Source: Halicephalobus mephisto
Lineage: Eukaryota > Nematoda > Chromadorea > Rhabditida > Panagrolaimidae
NCBI GenBank assembly: GCA_009193035.1
Contig: SWDT01000046.1
Coordinates: 186,001-250,000 of the forward strand
Length of the DNA: 64,000 nucleotides
Direction of reading: 5' to 3'
Both the position numbers and the translations under genes were made by a program. Below, piece by piece: positions 33,699 through 44,865 of this stretch. Position 1 is the first letter of the stretch, and each line of letters starts with the position of its first letter. Under the pieces are notes generated by a model. It was not told the origin of the DNA, ran no database searches, and saw only the letters and a list, made by a program, of their open reading frames with translations.

Positions 33699-35574
33699 TC
33701 AGTAAGGGCTCAAGTTGAGGTGATATCGAGGTTCCGGACCCCCCAAGTCCCCCACATATCTCTCGTTTGTAGACATTTTCAATCCACAAGGACGACGGAA
33801 TTCTTGTCCAACTTCATGAATCCACTTGTTGGACACCCATTTGATCCCAAGAAGAACCGGACAAGCCGCATGTCGAGTTCTCAAGTCCCCTTCTCCATTA
33901 CGAAGGAGATTGTACCAAAACAAAGCGTCATTCTAAACCAAAACATATTTAAAAATAAAAATCCCAAAAATCACTCGCCTTCGAAGGCATTACGGTCGTT
34001 TTGAGTTCGGTAAATACTGTTCCGCCTCCCATCTCGGGTTGGGTCATCTGAAAAACTTTTTTTTATTATTTAAATTTTAAAAAAACTAACATAGAACAAT
34101 ACTGTAGCGATTCTGTTTCCTGTCCCGAGGTCACTGAAGGCCTTTGTTTCTTCCTTCCTCGCAAAATCAAAATGAGGATCGTAATGTCCACCGATACCGT
34201 AATTAGCAATTTGAAGTTCTTCAGCCGTTTCCATTTCCAAATTTGTCATTAAATCAAGTCTTTTGTTCACTGTTTCGACGACTTTTCCTTCTTCTGCCCT
34301 CAACCAAGCACTTTTGCTGATTCTGTAAGAAGCGGTCTCCAATTGACCAGTTTCGCTGTTCTGAACCGTGGCCCGGGCGAGTTTCGGTCGAGCAAGGTCC
34401 TGGATAGCTTCTACTTCTTCATCACTGATCACACCTCTGAAAATAACTGCCAACGGATTAAACCGAAGAATTTCAATTTTGAACGGAGCAATTCGGAGGA
34501 AAGGACGATCCATTTTGTAATAACAGTACAATTTCGAAGTTTCTTTGACGCTAACAGGAACTTCGTTTCGACAGAGGGCTTCGTAAACACTCCTTTCTGT
34601 ACTTTCAAAGTTCTCAACAGGTCTGATGTTGACCAAGGGAGGAATCTTGGTTCTGAATTCCGATCTACGAACACCCTCTTCGAGAAGTTGATCCTCGTAC
34701 CATTTGATGTTTCCCTTTGCTCTCGGATGATGTGGCGCTGAAAACAACTACCATTTCCCGACGAAAAAGATAAGGATGTTTACCGAGTTCATATAGTCTC
34801 TCAGTCATTTGCAACGCTCTTTTTACATTGTCTTGTTTGTAGAGAGCGAAGGAATAATACTCGAGGATATCGGCTTCCGAAGCCGTCTGTGGCTCTTCCT
34901 TCTTCAATCTGTCCAAAGCTTCTCCCATCCAAAGAAGAGTATGATAGTAATCTTCGACATTATATGCCATTCTGCCGATTTCGAAACAGTCGTGAGCTAA
35001 ATTTCATATATGAATTTTTATCCGGGATTAGTGAAATCCTTACCGCTTAGAGCTTTGCTGATTCTTTGTCCATTGACGATTCCGTTAGCTAGTTCGTGAG
35101 TGTCTAATCTGTAAGTATCCTGAAGTCTCATGATGCCGATGGCAGCTCCGGCCAGATCCTCGTCCTTGGGGAACTTATTCAGCACGGATTGAGACACATT
35201 ATTCAAAAATTCATAAGCGTGGTCGTTCCTCATTTTGTCTTCGATGTCTTTCCAAGCAGTGGTCAGTCGTTTGATCATTCTAAACGCGTTAATCGGATTC
35301 GAAACTATATCCATATTTTTCTTCAAATCGTCATTGTTGTTTGTGTATTTCCCGATTAAACTGAAAATTATATTTCTAAACATATATAAAATTAAAAAAC
35401 GAACCTTTTTAGTTGCTCGAGTCTTTCAGTTTCTGTTCGAATGTAACTATTGATCAATTCTGGGATGTTTTTTTCTACTCTAAGAAGTCTTTGAAGATCG
35501 GCAATGGAAGTAAATATTTCCGAATTCACAGAAGTGAAGAAAAGCACCAGAATACCGATACAAATCCTCCTCAT
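33699..35574 (-). CDS. Prolyl 4-hydroxylase alpha subunit (collagen type; PHY-1/DPY-18 or PHY-2-like)
   Basis: Exons 35405-35574, 35044-35360, 34784-34996, 34091-34737, 33979-34047 and 33699-33932 give 549 residues, the usual family length. A signal peptide (MRRICIGILVLFFTSVNS) leads into the peptide-substrate-binding region with TPR-like helices (YYSFALYKQDNVKRALQMTERLYEL). The Fe(II)/2-oxoglutarate dioxygenase domain shows the metal ligands in HYDPHFDFA, and the distal His and 2-oxoglutarate Lys in RHAACPVLLGIKWVSNKWI. It acts in the ER on cuticle collagen. One intron (33933-33978) starts with GC rather than GT. The start follows ATTTTCAG by seven bases, as for a trans-spliced leader. A TATAAG box lies near 35760 on this strand. 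Confidence 0.93.
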
Positions 35575-37300
35575 GATGATCCTGAAAATATAAAAATTAT
35601 TATTTCTTAAAAAATGGAAAATTCAAAAAAAAAACAAAGGTCAGCGAACTAGCCGCGTGCCGATCGGAACAATGTGTGTCGATCGCGAGATCTCATTATC
35701 CCCCGGGTTCAACTTGTAAACTGTTCTGCCGGACACTAGCCAGCAGCTGTTGGTCTTCTTATAAGTTCGGAATAAATGGTATGGCTTCGCCGACGACGAA
35801 CCGCGCACTGTCCGCCACGTCGTCTTATTTTTCTGGTTTTAAAGGAAACTAGGGCGCAACCATGAGAATCGAACACGTAACACAAGAAATACACGTAAGA
35901 TTGAAATACAAGAATACGTATGTTTAGAGGCTTACTTTCAATATATAAACGTCTGCAATTTGATGAATTAATCTTTGAAAAGTTGGTAATGTCACAAAAG
36001 ATCAAAGGAACACATCGAAAATTAATTTTCAAAATAATCGAACAAATCACCAACTAAAATCAACATCGATATATGAATAATGCGCTTTCGTTTCTCAGAG
36101 GTAGACCCCGAGAGAGTCTTTACAGTATCGAAGAAAAGTAAAAAACTTACTCTTATCAGCTGAGGATCCATCTCACGGAGGTTCTGGTATGGTTTCAACA
36201 GCACTAAATAGAAATAAAAAATTTAAAAATGCAAATTAGTCATGAAGTAATCCTTGTTTTCTCCAGAAGTAAGTTTGGGTATAATTCTGACAGTATTAGA
36301 GACAAATAAAAGATAAAAATCTTCAAAATCAATTATGAGTTAGATTCGCTCAATCCCATTCCTCTCATTTATCATTGTAAAGAAATCCATATTCAATTCT
36401 AATCATTCATCCACTTAGCTCGTTTTTCGGATTAAATCTCTTCGTGAAAAAAATTCAAAAAATAAAAAACTTTAAAAATGAAAAAATTAAGAAATTAAGA
36501 AATTGTACTTATTGTTGGTCTTAGGAAGAAAAAGAATTCACTACCAGATTAGAACCAGTCATTTTTGATCATAAAAAGGAAAACCAGGCCAGAGAAATTT
36601 ATAGCTAGATTTTTTCTGGCAATCAGTTCCAAAGGACCGTTCACCTTCCACCACGAACCAAGTCAGTTGTTTTTTCCCAGATGAAACCAGTTATTCCTTT
36701 TTTTGCAGAATTCATACCAGCGCGAGATTTTTTGTTTTTTATTTTTTTACAAAGTAATAACTTGTAAACGTGTGGATTTTGACGGATTTAAAAGTGAAAA
36801 ATGGAATTTCGACATTGAAAGGAGCAATTTGACATCCCATATCAATATATTTCAAATATTAAAAAAAATAAATTTAAATATTTTTAAAAATAAATTTAAT
36901 TAAATTAAAAAATTAAATTTAAATATTTAAAAAAAATTAAATTAAATGTTTTTAAAAAAATTAAATTAAATGTTTTTAAAAAAATTAAATTAATTTAAAA
37001 TTAATAAAAAATGGATTACTGTAGCCCGGTGTAAGTCAGCAAGATTCCACTCAGGAAAAGTTGAACATTGACGACATTCCGATGGTCCCTTCTGGCACGA
37101 AATTTCATTACTTGAACTTGTTCTAAATTTTTTACATCAAATTTTCACACTTGCCGTATAACTTCGACAAAACGCTAAAAAGAAACAACACTTGATTGCC
37201 TCAATTTGGGAGCATCTGTCCTTATTCGGACCCGACTGGCAAGCAAATTTCCGTCACCTTATTTCTCGACCAGCAGGATGTCCGAACAAATTGCTCATTT
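35575..37300. other. Upstream region of the prolyl hydroxylase gene
   Basis: No supported gene. 35630-35880 is less AT-rich and includes CTTATAAGAAG on the minus strand at about 35757-35767, a plausible TATA-like element about 185 bp before the start. 36060-36700 has several less AT-rich islands but no ORF with exon signals that I trust. 36830-37010 is an A/T run of AAATTTAAATATTTTT repeats. Confidence 0.5.
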
Positions 37301-37309
37301 TTCATGTTT

Positions 37310-38212
37310 CAACGATGAAATTGTTTCCTCGTTAACGTAATTCATAATATCGTATACGTCAAAAATCGAAAAACAATAAATTTATTCTTGAAATTTCCCA
37401 TGATAAAAAAATTTATTAATTTTTTAAAAGTTGTTCAATTTTGGAATATTAGAAATTATAAATAAGTAAATTAACTACAGTAATTTTGAGGATGTTTGAA
37501 TGATGAAATTGCTTCTTTATTAATTTCCTCAATAATATCGTATATTTAAGAAAAAATTTTCAATAAAATTATTCTTGAAATTTTTTGTGATCAAAAATTT
37601 TATTAATTGAAAAAAGTTTAATGGTTGAATTTTGGAATGTTAGAAATTATGAATTAGTTAATTGAGTACGGTAAATCTGGGATTTTAAGGATGTTTGAAT
37701 GATGAAATTTTTTCTTTATTAATTTCGTCAATAATATCGTATATTTAAGAAAAAATTTTCAATAAAATTATTCTTGAAATTTCTCGTGATTAAAAATTTT
37801 ATTAATTGAAAAAAGTTTAATGGTTCAATTTTGGAAATAGTGAATTAGTTAATTGAGTAGGGTAAATCTGGGATTTTGAGGATGTTTGAATGATGAAATT
37901 GTTTCTTTATTAATTTCGTCAGTAATATCGTATATGTAAGAAAATAAAAATTTTCAATAAAATTATTCTTGAAATTTCTCGTGATTAAAAATTTTATTAA
38001 TTGAAAAAAGTTTAATGGTTGAATTTTGGAAATAGTGAATTAGTTGATTGAGTACGGTAAATTAGAGACTTTGAGGCGGATTAATGTTGCGGGAATAATG
38101 GAGGTTATTGAGGACAATGAAGACGTTCAAGGACCTTCAGGTCAATTATTTCATTAATAGTGTAACAAGTCGAACAATACGGTCTCCATCACAATTTGAG
38201 ACAATGACCTCA
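37310..38212. repeat. Left arm of a long inverted repeat, with four internal ~190-bp units
   Basis: The segment GATGAAATTGTTTCTTTATTAATTTCGTCA recurs at about 37313, 37502, 37701 and 37890. Each is followed by ATAATATCGTATAT...AATTTTCAATAAAATTATTCTTGAAATTT. The last 150 bp (about 38060-38212) is unique sequence ending GAGACAATGACCT. Reverse-complemented, this whole arm matches 45190-45900, and the inner 150 bp is essentially identical. Confidence 0.9.
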
Positions 38213-38454
38213 CACATCGAATTGCGCAGACAAATTTGGTAATGTTTACAAGCTGATTTCTTTGTTTCGGGATTTCTCGAGATTAGCCTCGGAAACAAAA
38301 GTCATTAAAAAAATTACCAGAGAAATTGTGCAATTGTGTATTTTTAAAAATCCAAAAATTATCAAATTTTTAAATATAATTTTATAAAATAAAAATTTTA
38401 ATTATATTTGAAAATTTAGGAATTTTTGAAAAATTTTTGTCGAAAAAAAACGAA

Positions 38455-38642
38455 ATTTTTCAGGATTGGTTATTCCTAGGGGGCGGAGCCTCGGGTTACG
38501 GTACCGACCCTCCTGTCTCCGGGGCCGTCCATCCTCGTTATCCAGCACATCGGGCAGTGTTTACGCCGGACTCCAGTTGCCGTTTCCTAAATTCGAAGTC
38601 TAAAGTTTCCGAAAGTAGCAGGCACTTTGTTTTGTGGTTCTG
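38455..38642 (+). promoter_or_regulatory. Candidate trans-splice acceptor and 5' leader of ceh-10
   Basis: TTTTTCAG ends at 38462, followed by 180 bp of relatively GC-rich sequence (GGGGGCGGAGCCTCGGG and onward) with no in-frame ATG before 38643. This fits a trans-spliced 5' UTR. No TATA box was identified upstream. Confidence 0.5.
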
Positions 38643-40308
38643 ATGCTTCCATCGAGATGTCGTGTCGGTTCCAATGGATCATTACAAGTAAATCCGGGAA
38701 TTTCAACAAATTACTGTAATGCTAGAACACCTTTTGCTATTCATGAAATTTTGGGATTAACTGGAGCCGGATTTGCTGGAAACAACATGAATGGTCTTAA
38801 TGGCTCTAATTCGAGTCAGCAGATTCCGAATTCTTCCGGAAACACGAATCCTTACATCATGTCTTCTGGATACTCCTACTGCCAACCCGGCTTCCTCGAC
38901 TCCCAGGTCGGCACCAACATGACCAGCAGTTCCGTGCCCCTGTTCCCTCTTGATTCTTCCCTAATTGCCGCACATTCAACTTCCTTCGATTACGGTAATA
39001 CAACTGGAATTAATTCTGAAGGTAAAAAACAAAATTTAAATAAAAAATAAAATTTAAATAAAAAATATGGTTTTAGGAAACAACACTCTTCGATTCTACA
39101 GCTCCCAAATGACCCCCACGTGCTCCTCCATCAACGACCTGATGCCGGACATAAACGAAAATGAAACAAGATCGAAGCAGGACAAGACAAGTCCGGCTTC
39201 GAGGAAATCTCCGACTTCTGGAGCCGGAAAAAACAACCTCAATTCGAAACGGAAAAAAAGAAGACATCGAACGATTTTTACTCAATTTCAAATTGATGAA
39301 TTAGAAAAAGCGTTCCAAGGGGCTCATTATCCGGACATGAATGCCAGAGAAGAACTCGCTCTAAAAACCGAACTTCCAGAAGACAGAATTCAGGTAAATT
39401 TTTATTTTTTATTTTTTAACAAGAAAGAATTTAGGTCTGGTTTCAAAATAGAAGAGCAAAATGGCGGAAAACAGAAAAAACCTGGGGAAAAAGCACAATT
39501 ATGGCAGAATACGGTCTGTACGGAGCCATGGTCAGACATTCCTTACCTCTTCCAGAAACCATCACAAAATCGGAAAGTGAAGATCCCACAGAATCCGCTG
39601 CTCCTTGGCTTCTCGGTATGGATTACAGTAATTTAAGAAAATAATCTTTATTCAAAATTAAAAAGTAATTTTTATTCAAAATTTTTAAATTTAAAAGTAA
39701 TTTTTATTCAAAATTTTTAAATTTAAAAATAACTTTTATTTAAAATTTAAAAATCACTTTTTTCAAAATTAAAATCATTTTTATTTAAAATTTAAAAATC
39801 ACTTTTTTTTTCAATTTAAAGAATTTTAAATAAAAATTTAGAAATTACTTTTTTAAACTAAAAGATGTTTAAAAAATTTTCTAAATTTTAAAAATTAGTT
39901 TTTCGAACTAAAGGATATTTTTTTAATTTCCTAAATTTTAAAAATTTCAGTTTTTAATAAAAATTTTAAGATTTTCTAAATTTTAAATAAATTTTTTAAA
40001 TTTGAAAATTTTCTAAATTTTAAGTAAATTTTAAAAATTATTTTTTAGGAATGCATAAAAAAAGTCTTGAAGCTGCTGCTCATTTTGAATCCAGCGACAA
40101 GGATTACGATGACGACGAAAAATCCAACGATTCTAAATTCGAAGAATCTAAATCTGAAATTTCGAAAAAAAACAAAAATAGACAAAATTCATCAGAACAG
40201 AATTCTGGCCAATCAGGGATCCTCAACGATCAAAGCCACTTATTGCATCAGAATCAGTCGCAAAATCTTCAAAATTATCCACTTTTTGCTTATCCATTTG
40301 GCATGTAA
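38643..40308 (+). CDS. ceh-10: Paired-like homeodomain transcription factor with CVC domain (CEH-10/VSX2 orthologue)
   Basis: Exons 38643-39021, 39077-39393, 39435-39615 and 40049-40308 give 378 residues. An octapeptide-type repressor motif (FAIHEILGL) is near the N-terminus. The homeodomain ([19 protein letters not shown] ... [12 protein letters not shown], with Gln at recognition position 50) is followed directly by the CVC domain ([50 protein letters not shown]). That combination defines the VSX/CHX10/CEH-10 family. The acidic, Gln-rich tail ends YPFGM. In C. elegans CEH-10 acts with TTX-3 to specify AIY interneurons; this role is by orthology. The gene lies entirely inside a long inverted repeat. 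An upstream GTG at 38634 is in frame, but ATG 38643 is the natural start. Confidence 0.95.
39616..40048 (+). other. Repeat-rich last intron of ceh-10
   Basis: A 433-bp AT-rich intron with three to four copies of AAAAGTAATTTTTATTCAAAATTT and then degenerate TTTTCTAAATTTTAAAAATT runs. It interrupts the CVC domain after WLLG. Confidence 0.7.
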
Positions 40309-41880
40309 CGAAATATTTTAATTTTTTGCATATCTTCAATTTTCGAAACTCAATTGAAACATTTCTGGACTAAACGGATCATAAAGTTTTGTAAAATCAA
40401 ATTGGTTATATTGACGATGAAAACGGGCAATTGTTTGGTCAGTTACCGACACATTTAATTAGAGAATGGCTGACCAACAAAGCAGATGAGTGTCCGAATC
40501 TCCTGCAGGTTTGTCGAGTGAAAAGAGGAACAAGGACTCCCGTCACCCTTTGAGTACATCAAATTACCGCTTCCATGTTTCCATCAAAAAGGGAAATGTA
40601 AAAACCTTACTTTTCATTAAATTTTCTAAAAAGGAAAAAATTATAAAATTTAAAAAAAAATAAAAAGCTGAAAATTTCTAAAAAAATAAAATTATAAAAT
40701 TTCTAAAATAAAAAACTTCAAAAATTTCTAAAAAAAATAAAATTATAAAATTTCTAAAATAAAAAACTTCAAAAATTTCTAAAAAAAAATAAAATTACTA
40801 ATTTTCTAAAATAAAAAACTTCAAAAATTTCTAAAAAATAAAATTATAAAATTTTTTAAAAAGTAAAAAATTACGAAATTTTCTGAACTTTTTAATTTTT
40901 TGAAATATTTTAAAATTTAATAAGTTTTGGAATTTTTTAAAATTTCAAGTTTTTGAAATCCTTTAGAAACTTGTGGAGTTTCTTGGAAAATTTTAGAGTA
41001 CTGTAGAAGTTTTCAGTGCTTTGTGTATGAAAGTTGATAATTGGAGTTGGGAAATTTGGATTTTTTTATTCAAACATAAGTGAAATTTAAATTGGGAAAA
41101 TTTAGGTAAAGTACAGTTTGCTAAAATAAAAAAATTTCGGAAACAGTGTCTTAACACAGAAAGTTCAAAGTTGAAAATCAAAGTTTGAAGTCGAAATGTT
41201 GAATTTTTAAAAATTTAAATTTCTTTTATTTCGAAAAATTGATATATCAAATTTCGTCGGTCCAGGACAACTTTTTCGAAATAGAAAAATCTGCAGTTTC
41301 CCAGCACGAAAAAGCCCAAATTCTGATCGTCAACTTCGAACTCCAGAATACCGTAGGATTCTTGACACCTTAGAAAACTCCAATTTTGGAATTTTCCAGA
41401 ATTTTACAAAAATTTCCCGATTCACCAAAATTCCTAAACATTGATAATTTCGTAATAACACCCATTTTGTTTTTATAAAATGATTTTTAGTTTTTGTAAA
41501 AAATTCTTTTTTAAAAAGCGATTTCTTGATGGCGAAAGAGTCACACGAGAATTGAATGTCTGGAAGAAGACACGGTGGACGACCGCATGTTCCTTCTAAA
41601 TTGGCTCAATCATCCTATCCCATTCGTTAGACCACGGAATTGGGGATAACACGATAAATACTGGAGACAAAAACAATAGGGAAGTTTTTCAACTAAATAA
41701 ATAATGACTAACTATATAAACATTTCCTCGATTTTTTTAATTTATAAAAAAATTTTGGATTAAATTGTTTTGGATTTTTTTAATTTCTAAATTTAAAAAA
41801 ATCTGAATTAATTTTTCGAATTTATAAAAATTATTTGAAAACAATGGTTATTTGGCTACTCTTTCGTGTGAAAAAATCGA
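40309..41880. other. ceh-10 downstream spacer with tandem and dispersed repeats
   Basis: 40430-40570 is a less AT-rich pocket with a TAATTA homeodomain core (about 40457-40462). 40620-40870 is a roughly 55-bp tandem repeat (AAAATTTCTAAAAAAAATAAAATTATAAAATTTCTAAAATAAAAAACTTC, about four copies). 41130-41350 is a copy of a dispersed repeat also seen at 20820 and 46440. No gene was recognised. Confidence 0.55.
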
Positions 41881-41889
41881 GTTTTCTTT

Positions 41890-42045
41890 GCGAGACCGTT
41901 TGACGGCGTACTGTAGGTGCTGTTCGTTCCAACCAATTTTCCTGTTGTTACTTGTTTCTTTTTATTTCTACGTTATTTTGGATTTCAATGATTTCCTGAC
42001 AATATTACAAGACGAACATAAACTACATGACCGAAATGAGTATGT
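41890..42045 (+). other. Left copy of a small inverted duplication with partial coding character
   Basis: An open frame without an ATG reads SLRDRLTAYCRCC, a hydrophobic stretch (IFLLLLVSFYFYVIL), then FNDFLTILQDEHKLHDRN. It ends at a GTATGT donor near 42040 and reaches a stop soon after the next acceptor. The reverse complement of 42822-42988 encodes the related blocks VRDHLTAYCGYF and LSDLLMMLQDEHGLHN, the latter only after a frame change. It may be a relic exon of a small membrane protein gene or a mobile-element fragment. Confidence 0.4.
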
Positions 42046-42821
42046 TTTCCATATTTTTTTTAAATTTTTAATAATTTTCAGATTTTAACGAATAACTTCT
42101 CTGGGATTAATTTTCCCCGTCTTTTCATATATGAACATCATAAAAGTCACTTATCCCTGTACTATTCATTACTGATGTATGAAAAAATATATCTTCATGC
42201 ACTAGACTTCGTGAAAGATCAGAAACTACGGTATCTGGTTACTTCTGTAGAAGTGATAAAAATGATCATTTAAAACATGAAAATGAATAAATTATTAACT
42301 ACATTCAAAAAGAAAAATCAACAGAGCATAAGTGGTTTTCAGAATTCCTTTGTTGGCTCAAGGAAAATCAATGACGAGTCTTCGGATTTCTGAGGAATTC
42401 GTTAGTCTCGTAGAAAACAAGAGTAAATCCTTTTTTCATTAATTTACTTTCGTTAATGAGGCTATTGATATTTGTTTTCAAAAAGTTGACTTCCTTGGAG
42501 AAGTTTTGAGTATTTTCTTACATTCATGAAGTAGAATAATTTCCTGGAAAATGGACTTCACTTTTTCATTGATGTTCATGTATTAATAGTGACGATTTCT
42601 TCCCGAATATGATAGGAACGATCAAGAAACGAGTTGATGTCGTAATATTTACATAGCAGCTTAGTCGAACCATGTCGATATATCATTTTCCGTTTTTTCA
42701 ACTACATCTGGTGTGATTTCTCTAAATCAACAAAGATCCAACGACTAAAACATCGTTTGGCTCCATTTGTAGGATCCACTGTCGTCTGAAAAGTCATTAG
42801 AAATTGTAAAAATAGAGTACA
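42046..42821. other. Spacer between the two inverted copies
   Basis: This 775 bp is less AT-rich than most spacers in the window, with mixed composition. I found no ORF with exon signals, no RNA gene and no internal repeat. It would be the loop if the flanking inverted copies paired. Confidence 0.4.
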
Positions 42822-42988
42822 GACATACTTACTTCAATTATGTAGTCCATGTTCGTCTTGTAGCATCATCAACAGATCACTTAGTTCCGAAACAATGCGA
42901 AAACAAACAAAAAATGAACACTAAATAGGAAAACTGCTCGAAAACAAGAAAAATATCCACAGTACGCCGTCAAGTGGTCCCGCACAGA
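42822..42988 (-). pseudogene. Right, inverted copy of the RDxLTAYC/LQDEH element
   Basis: On the minus strand, ATGCGATTATTTTCTGTGCGG opens a frame with RDHLTAYC and a hydrophobic run, which stops before the second conserved block LMMLQDEHGLHN. That block is in another frame, so the copy looks frameshifted unless an undetected intron restores it. Around 42790-42830 a GTAAGT donor and TTTTCAG acceptor connect to a short ORF TTVDPTNGAKRCFSRW. I do not recognise the family. Confidence 0.35.
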
Positions 42989-43329
42989 AAATAATCGCAT
43001 GACTTTCGCGCGACACAGTGCCCTAATGACCACCGTTCTTCAAATTTAGAGTACATTTTTCGGAGCTTTTTTATTTCAAAATTATTAAATTTTAAATTTC
43101 TTTGATTTCCGGAAATTAAAAATTCTTTGGATTAAATTTTTTATTTCGAAATTTCTACAAAATTATTTAAATTTTTTATTTCAAAAATTCTACAAAATTA
43201 TTAAATTTGAGTTGGATGTATTGGAATTTTTGAAACTTGTTAATTTCGAAATTTATGAACAATTATTAACTTTGAACTAAATTTACAAAGTACAAAGCTC
43301 GTTAGAAGCGTTGCGAAACATCCGTTTTG

Positions 43330-44491
43330 TTAGTATTGCTGGTATTTTGAGGCGGCGTAGGATTGGTGGTAGACCCCTGGGGGTGGGGGTCCTCCTAAAG
43401 ACGGAGGGGGGCCGGAGCCGTAGGGGTATCCGGCTGGACCCTCGACTTGCGACGGGGTAGGACTGGTGTTCGACTCCAGGAGTTCTCTCTGACGTTTGTC
43501 TCTGGAGCGATTCACGAGCCAGACGAAGAACCAAATAACGACAGCAATAATGACGATAATACAGAAAATTACGATCAAAGCAACGGCCCATCCGTATTTC
43601 TCGCCCCTGAAATTAATTATTTTTTTTTTAAATTTATTATTTTTTTTTAAAATTATTATTTACCATGAATTATCACAGCATTTGTTGTCGCAACATCCGT
43701 AGTCCTTAAGGCACTGCTGGATGATCTGCTCTCCTCCGTTGACCACCTCGTAGATACAGTCGAGGAATTCAGGGTCGTTCGCCGTCGGCTGGCTGCCCCT
43801 CAACCTGGCGTTCTGGAGCTCCTGCCGATTGGTATTCGCCGCGCTGATACTCGTGTTAGAAACGACAAAAGACCCCGTGTCAAACTGTCTGATCGGAGGT
43901 TGAGTATTTTGGGAAATGTACTGGTACCCTATGAATCACCCTATTACAACGAGAAAAATATTTACAAAGTTTAAAAAATCTCAAAAAATGACTCAAATGT
44001 TGATTTTAATTTTTCATTGAACTTTGAAAAATTTGACGAAATTTAATCGAATTTTGGAAGTTTTTGTAGAATTTTAAAAAACTTCAAAAATTTCAAAAGT
44101 TTTAAATTTTTATTGAATTCTGAAAAGTTTCCGAAAATTCCAGAATCTTGAACTGAATTCTAGAAATTTTTTGAAATTTTCGAAATTTCTACAGAACTCT
44201 AAAAAATTTCTAAAATTTTCACCAGATTCAGAAAAATTTAAAATTTTTTTGAGATTTTTTAAAAATTCTAAAAAATTTTTAAATTAAAGTTAAAAAATTC
44301 TAAAAAATTTTAAAAACTTAGATTTCTGGAAATTTTAAACTTATTAAATTTTATAAAATTCTAAAATTTTCTATAAATTTTGAATCGAAAATTTAAAACA
44401 TTTTTTTATAAAAAATAATAATTGATAAAAAAAAAAAAGATTTACCTGGAGCGTCCCACCTTGACCAGGGGGCGTTTGGCGCGGCGGCCAT
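43330..44491 (-). CDS. Small single-pass membrane protein with cysteine cluster and proline-rich tail
   Basis: Exons 44446-44491, 43664-43928 and 43330-43606 give 195 residues. After a short N-terminus (MAAAPNAPWSRWDAPG) comes a Gln/Asn-rich region. A cysteine cluster follows (CIYEVVNGGEQIIQQCLKDYG, CCDNKCCDNSW) just before a strong membrane helix (WAVALIVIFCIIVIIAVVIWFFVWLV), and a cytoplasmic tail rich in Pro, Gly and Tyr (PPSLGGPPPPGVYHQSY) ends KYQQY. The plan resembles Shisa/VOPP1/CYYR-type proteins, which carry a membrane-proximal CC-x-CC motif and PY-like tails for trafficking or WW-domain binding, but I cannot assign an orthologue. There is no clear signal peptide. It sits within the long inverted repeat, tail-to-tail with ceh-10. 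Confidence 0.75.
43985..44420 (-). other. AT-rich intron of the cysteine-rich membrane protein gene
   Basis: Intron 43929-44445 consists of degenerate TTTTAAAAATTTCTAAAATT-like sequence with no coding content. Several partial repeats of GAAATTTTCGAAATTTCTACAGAA type are present. Confidence 0.6.
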
Positions 44492-44628
44492 GATTGAAAA
44501 TTAATCTAAAAAAAATCAATTTAAAAAATTATATAAAATAATGTTCATGATTTATTTGAAAAAGTAGTAACAATAGCAGAATCCAAGATAGTAAGCGACC
44601 GATGATTGAGCGATTTCAAAAATGAAAA

Positions 44629-44865
44629 ATGCGAAAGGAAGGTGGGCGAGATTACGAAACGGACACTGCTGGAACCGAGTCGGGTGAGGCCATCCGGACA
44701 GGACACTTCTTCCAAAATCGTTATGGATGTGCTTCCATCATCTCAAGTACCGAACTAAGGGAGCAACCATTGCCTCAGGAACAAATATTACGACCATCAG
44801 AAAATCCGGTTTTTTCTAGATTCTACGTCGATGAAACCGGTAGAGCTTACCCAAGAGGACCCTAA
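44629..44865 (+). CDS. Possible small ORF of unknown nature
   Basis: A 78-codon ATG-started frame, less AT-rich than its surroundings, begins MRKEGGRDYETDTAGTESG and ends RFYVDETGRAYPRGP. It lies about 140 bp from the divergent start of the cysteine-rich membrane gene, so it could instead be promoter sequence. No splice signals or family resemblance were found. Confidence is low. Confidence 0.25.
   Translation: MRKEGGRDYETDTAGTESGEAIRTGHFFQNRYGCASIISSTELREQPLPQEQILRPSENPVFSRFYVDETGRAYPRGP

Noticed and set aside
35736..36204. Minus-strand ORFs upstream of the prolyl hydroxylase
   Set aside because: They lie in the probable promoter, contain a TATA-like site and show no family resemblance.
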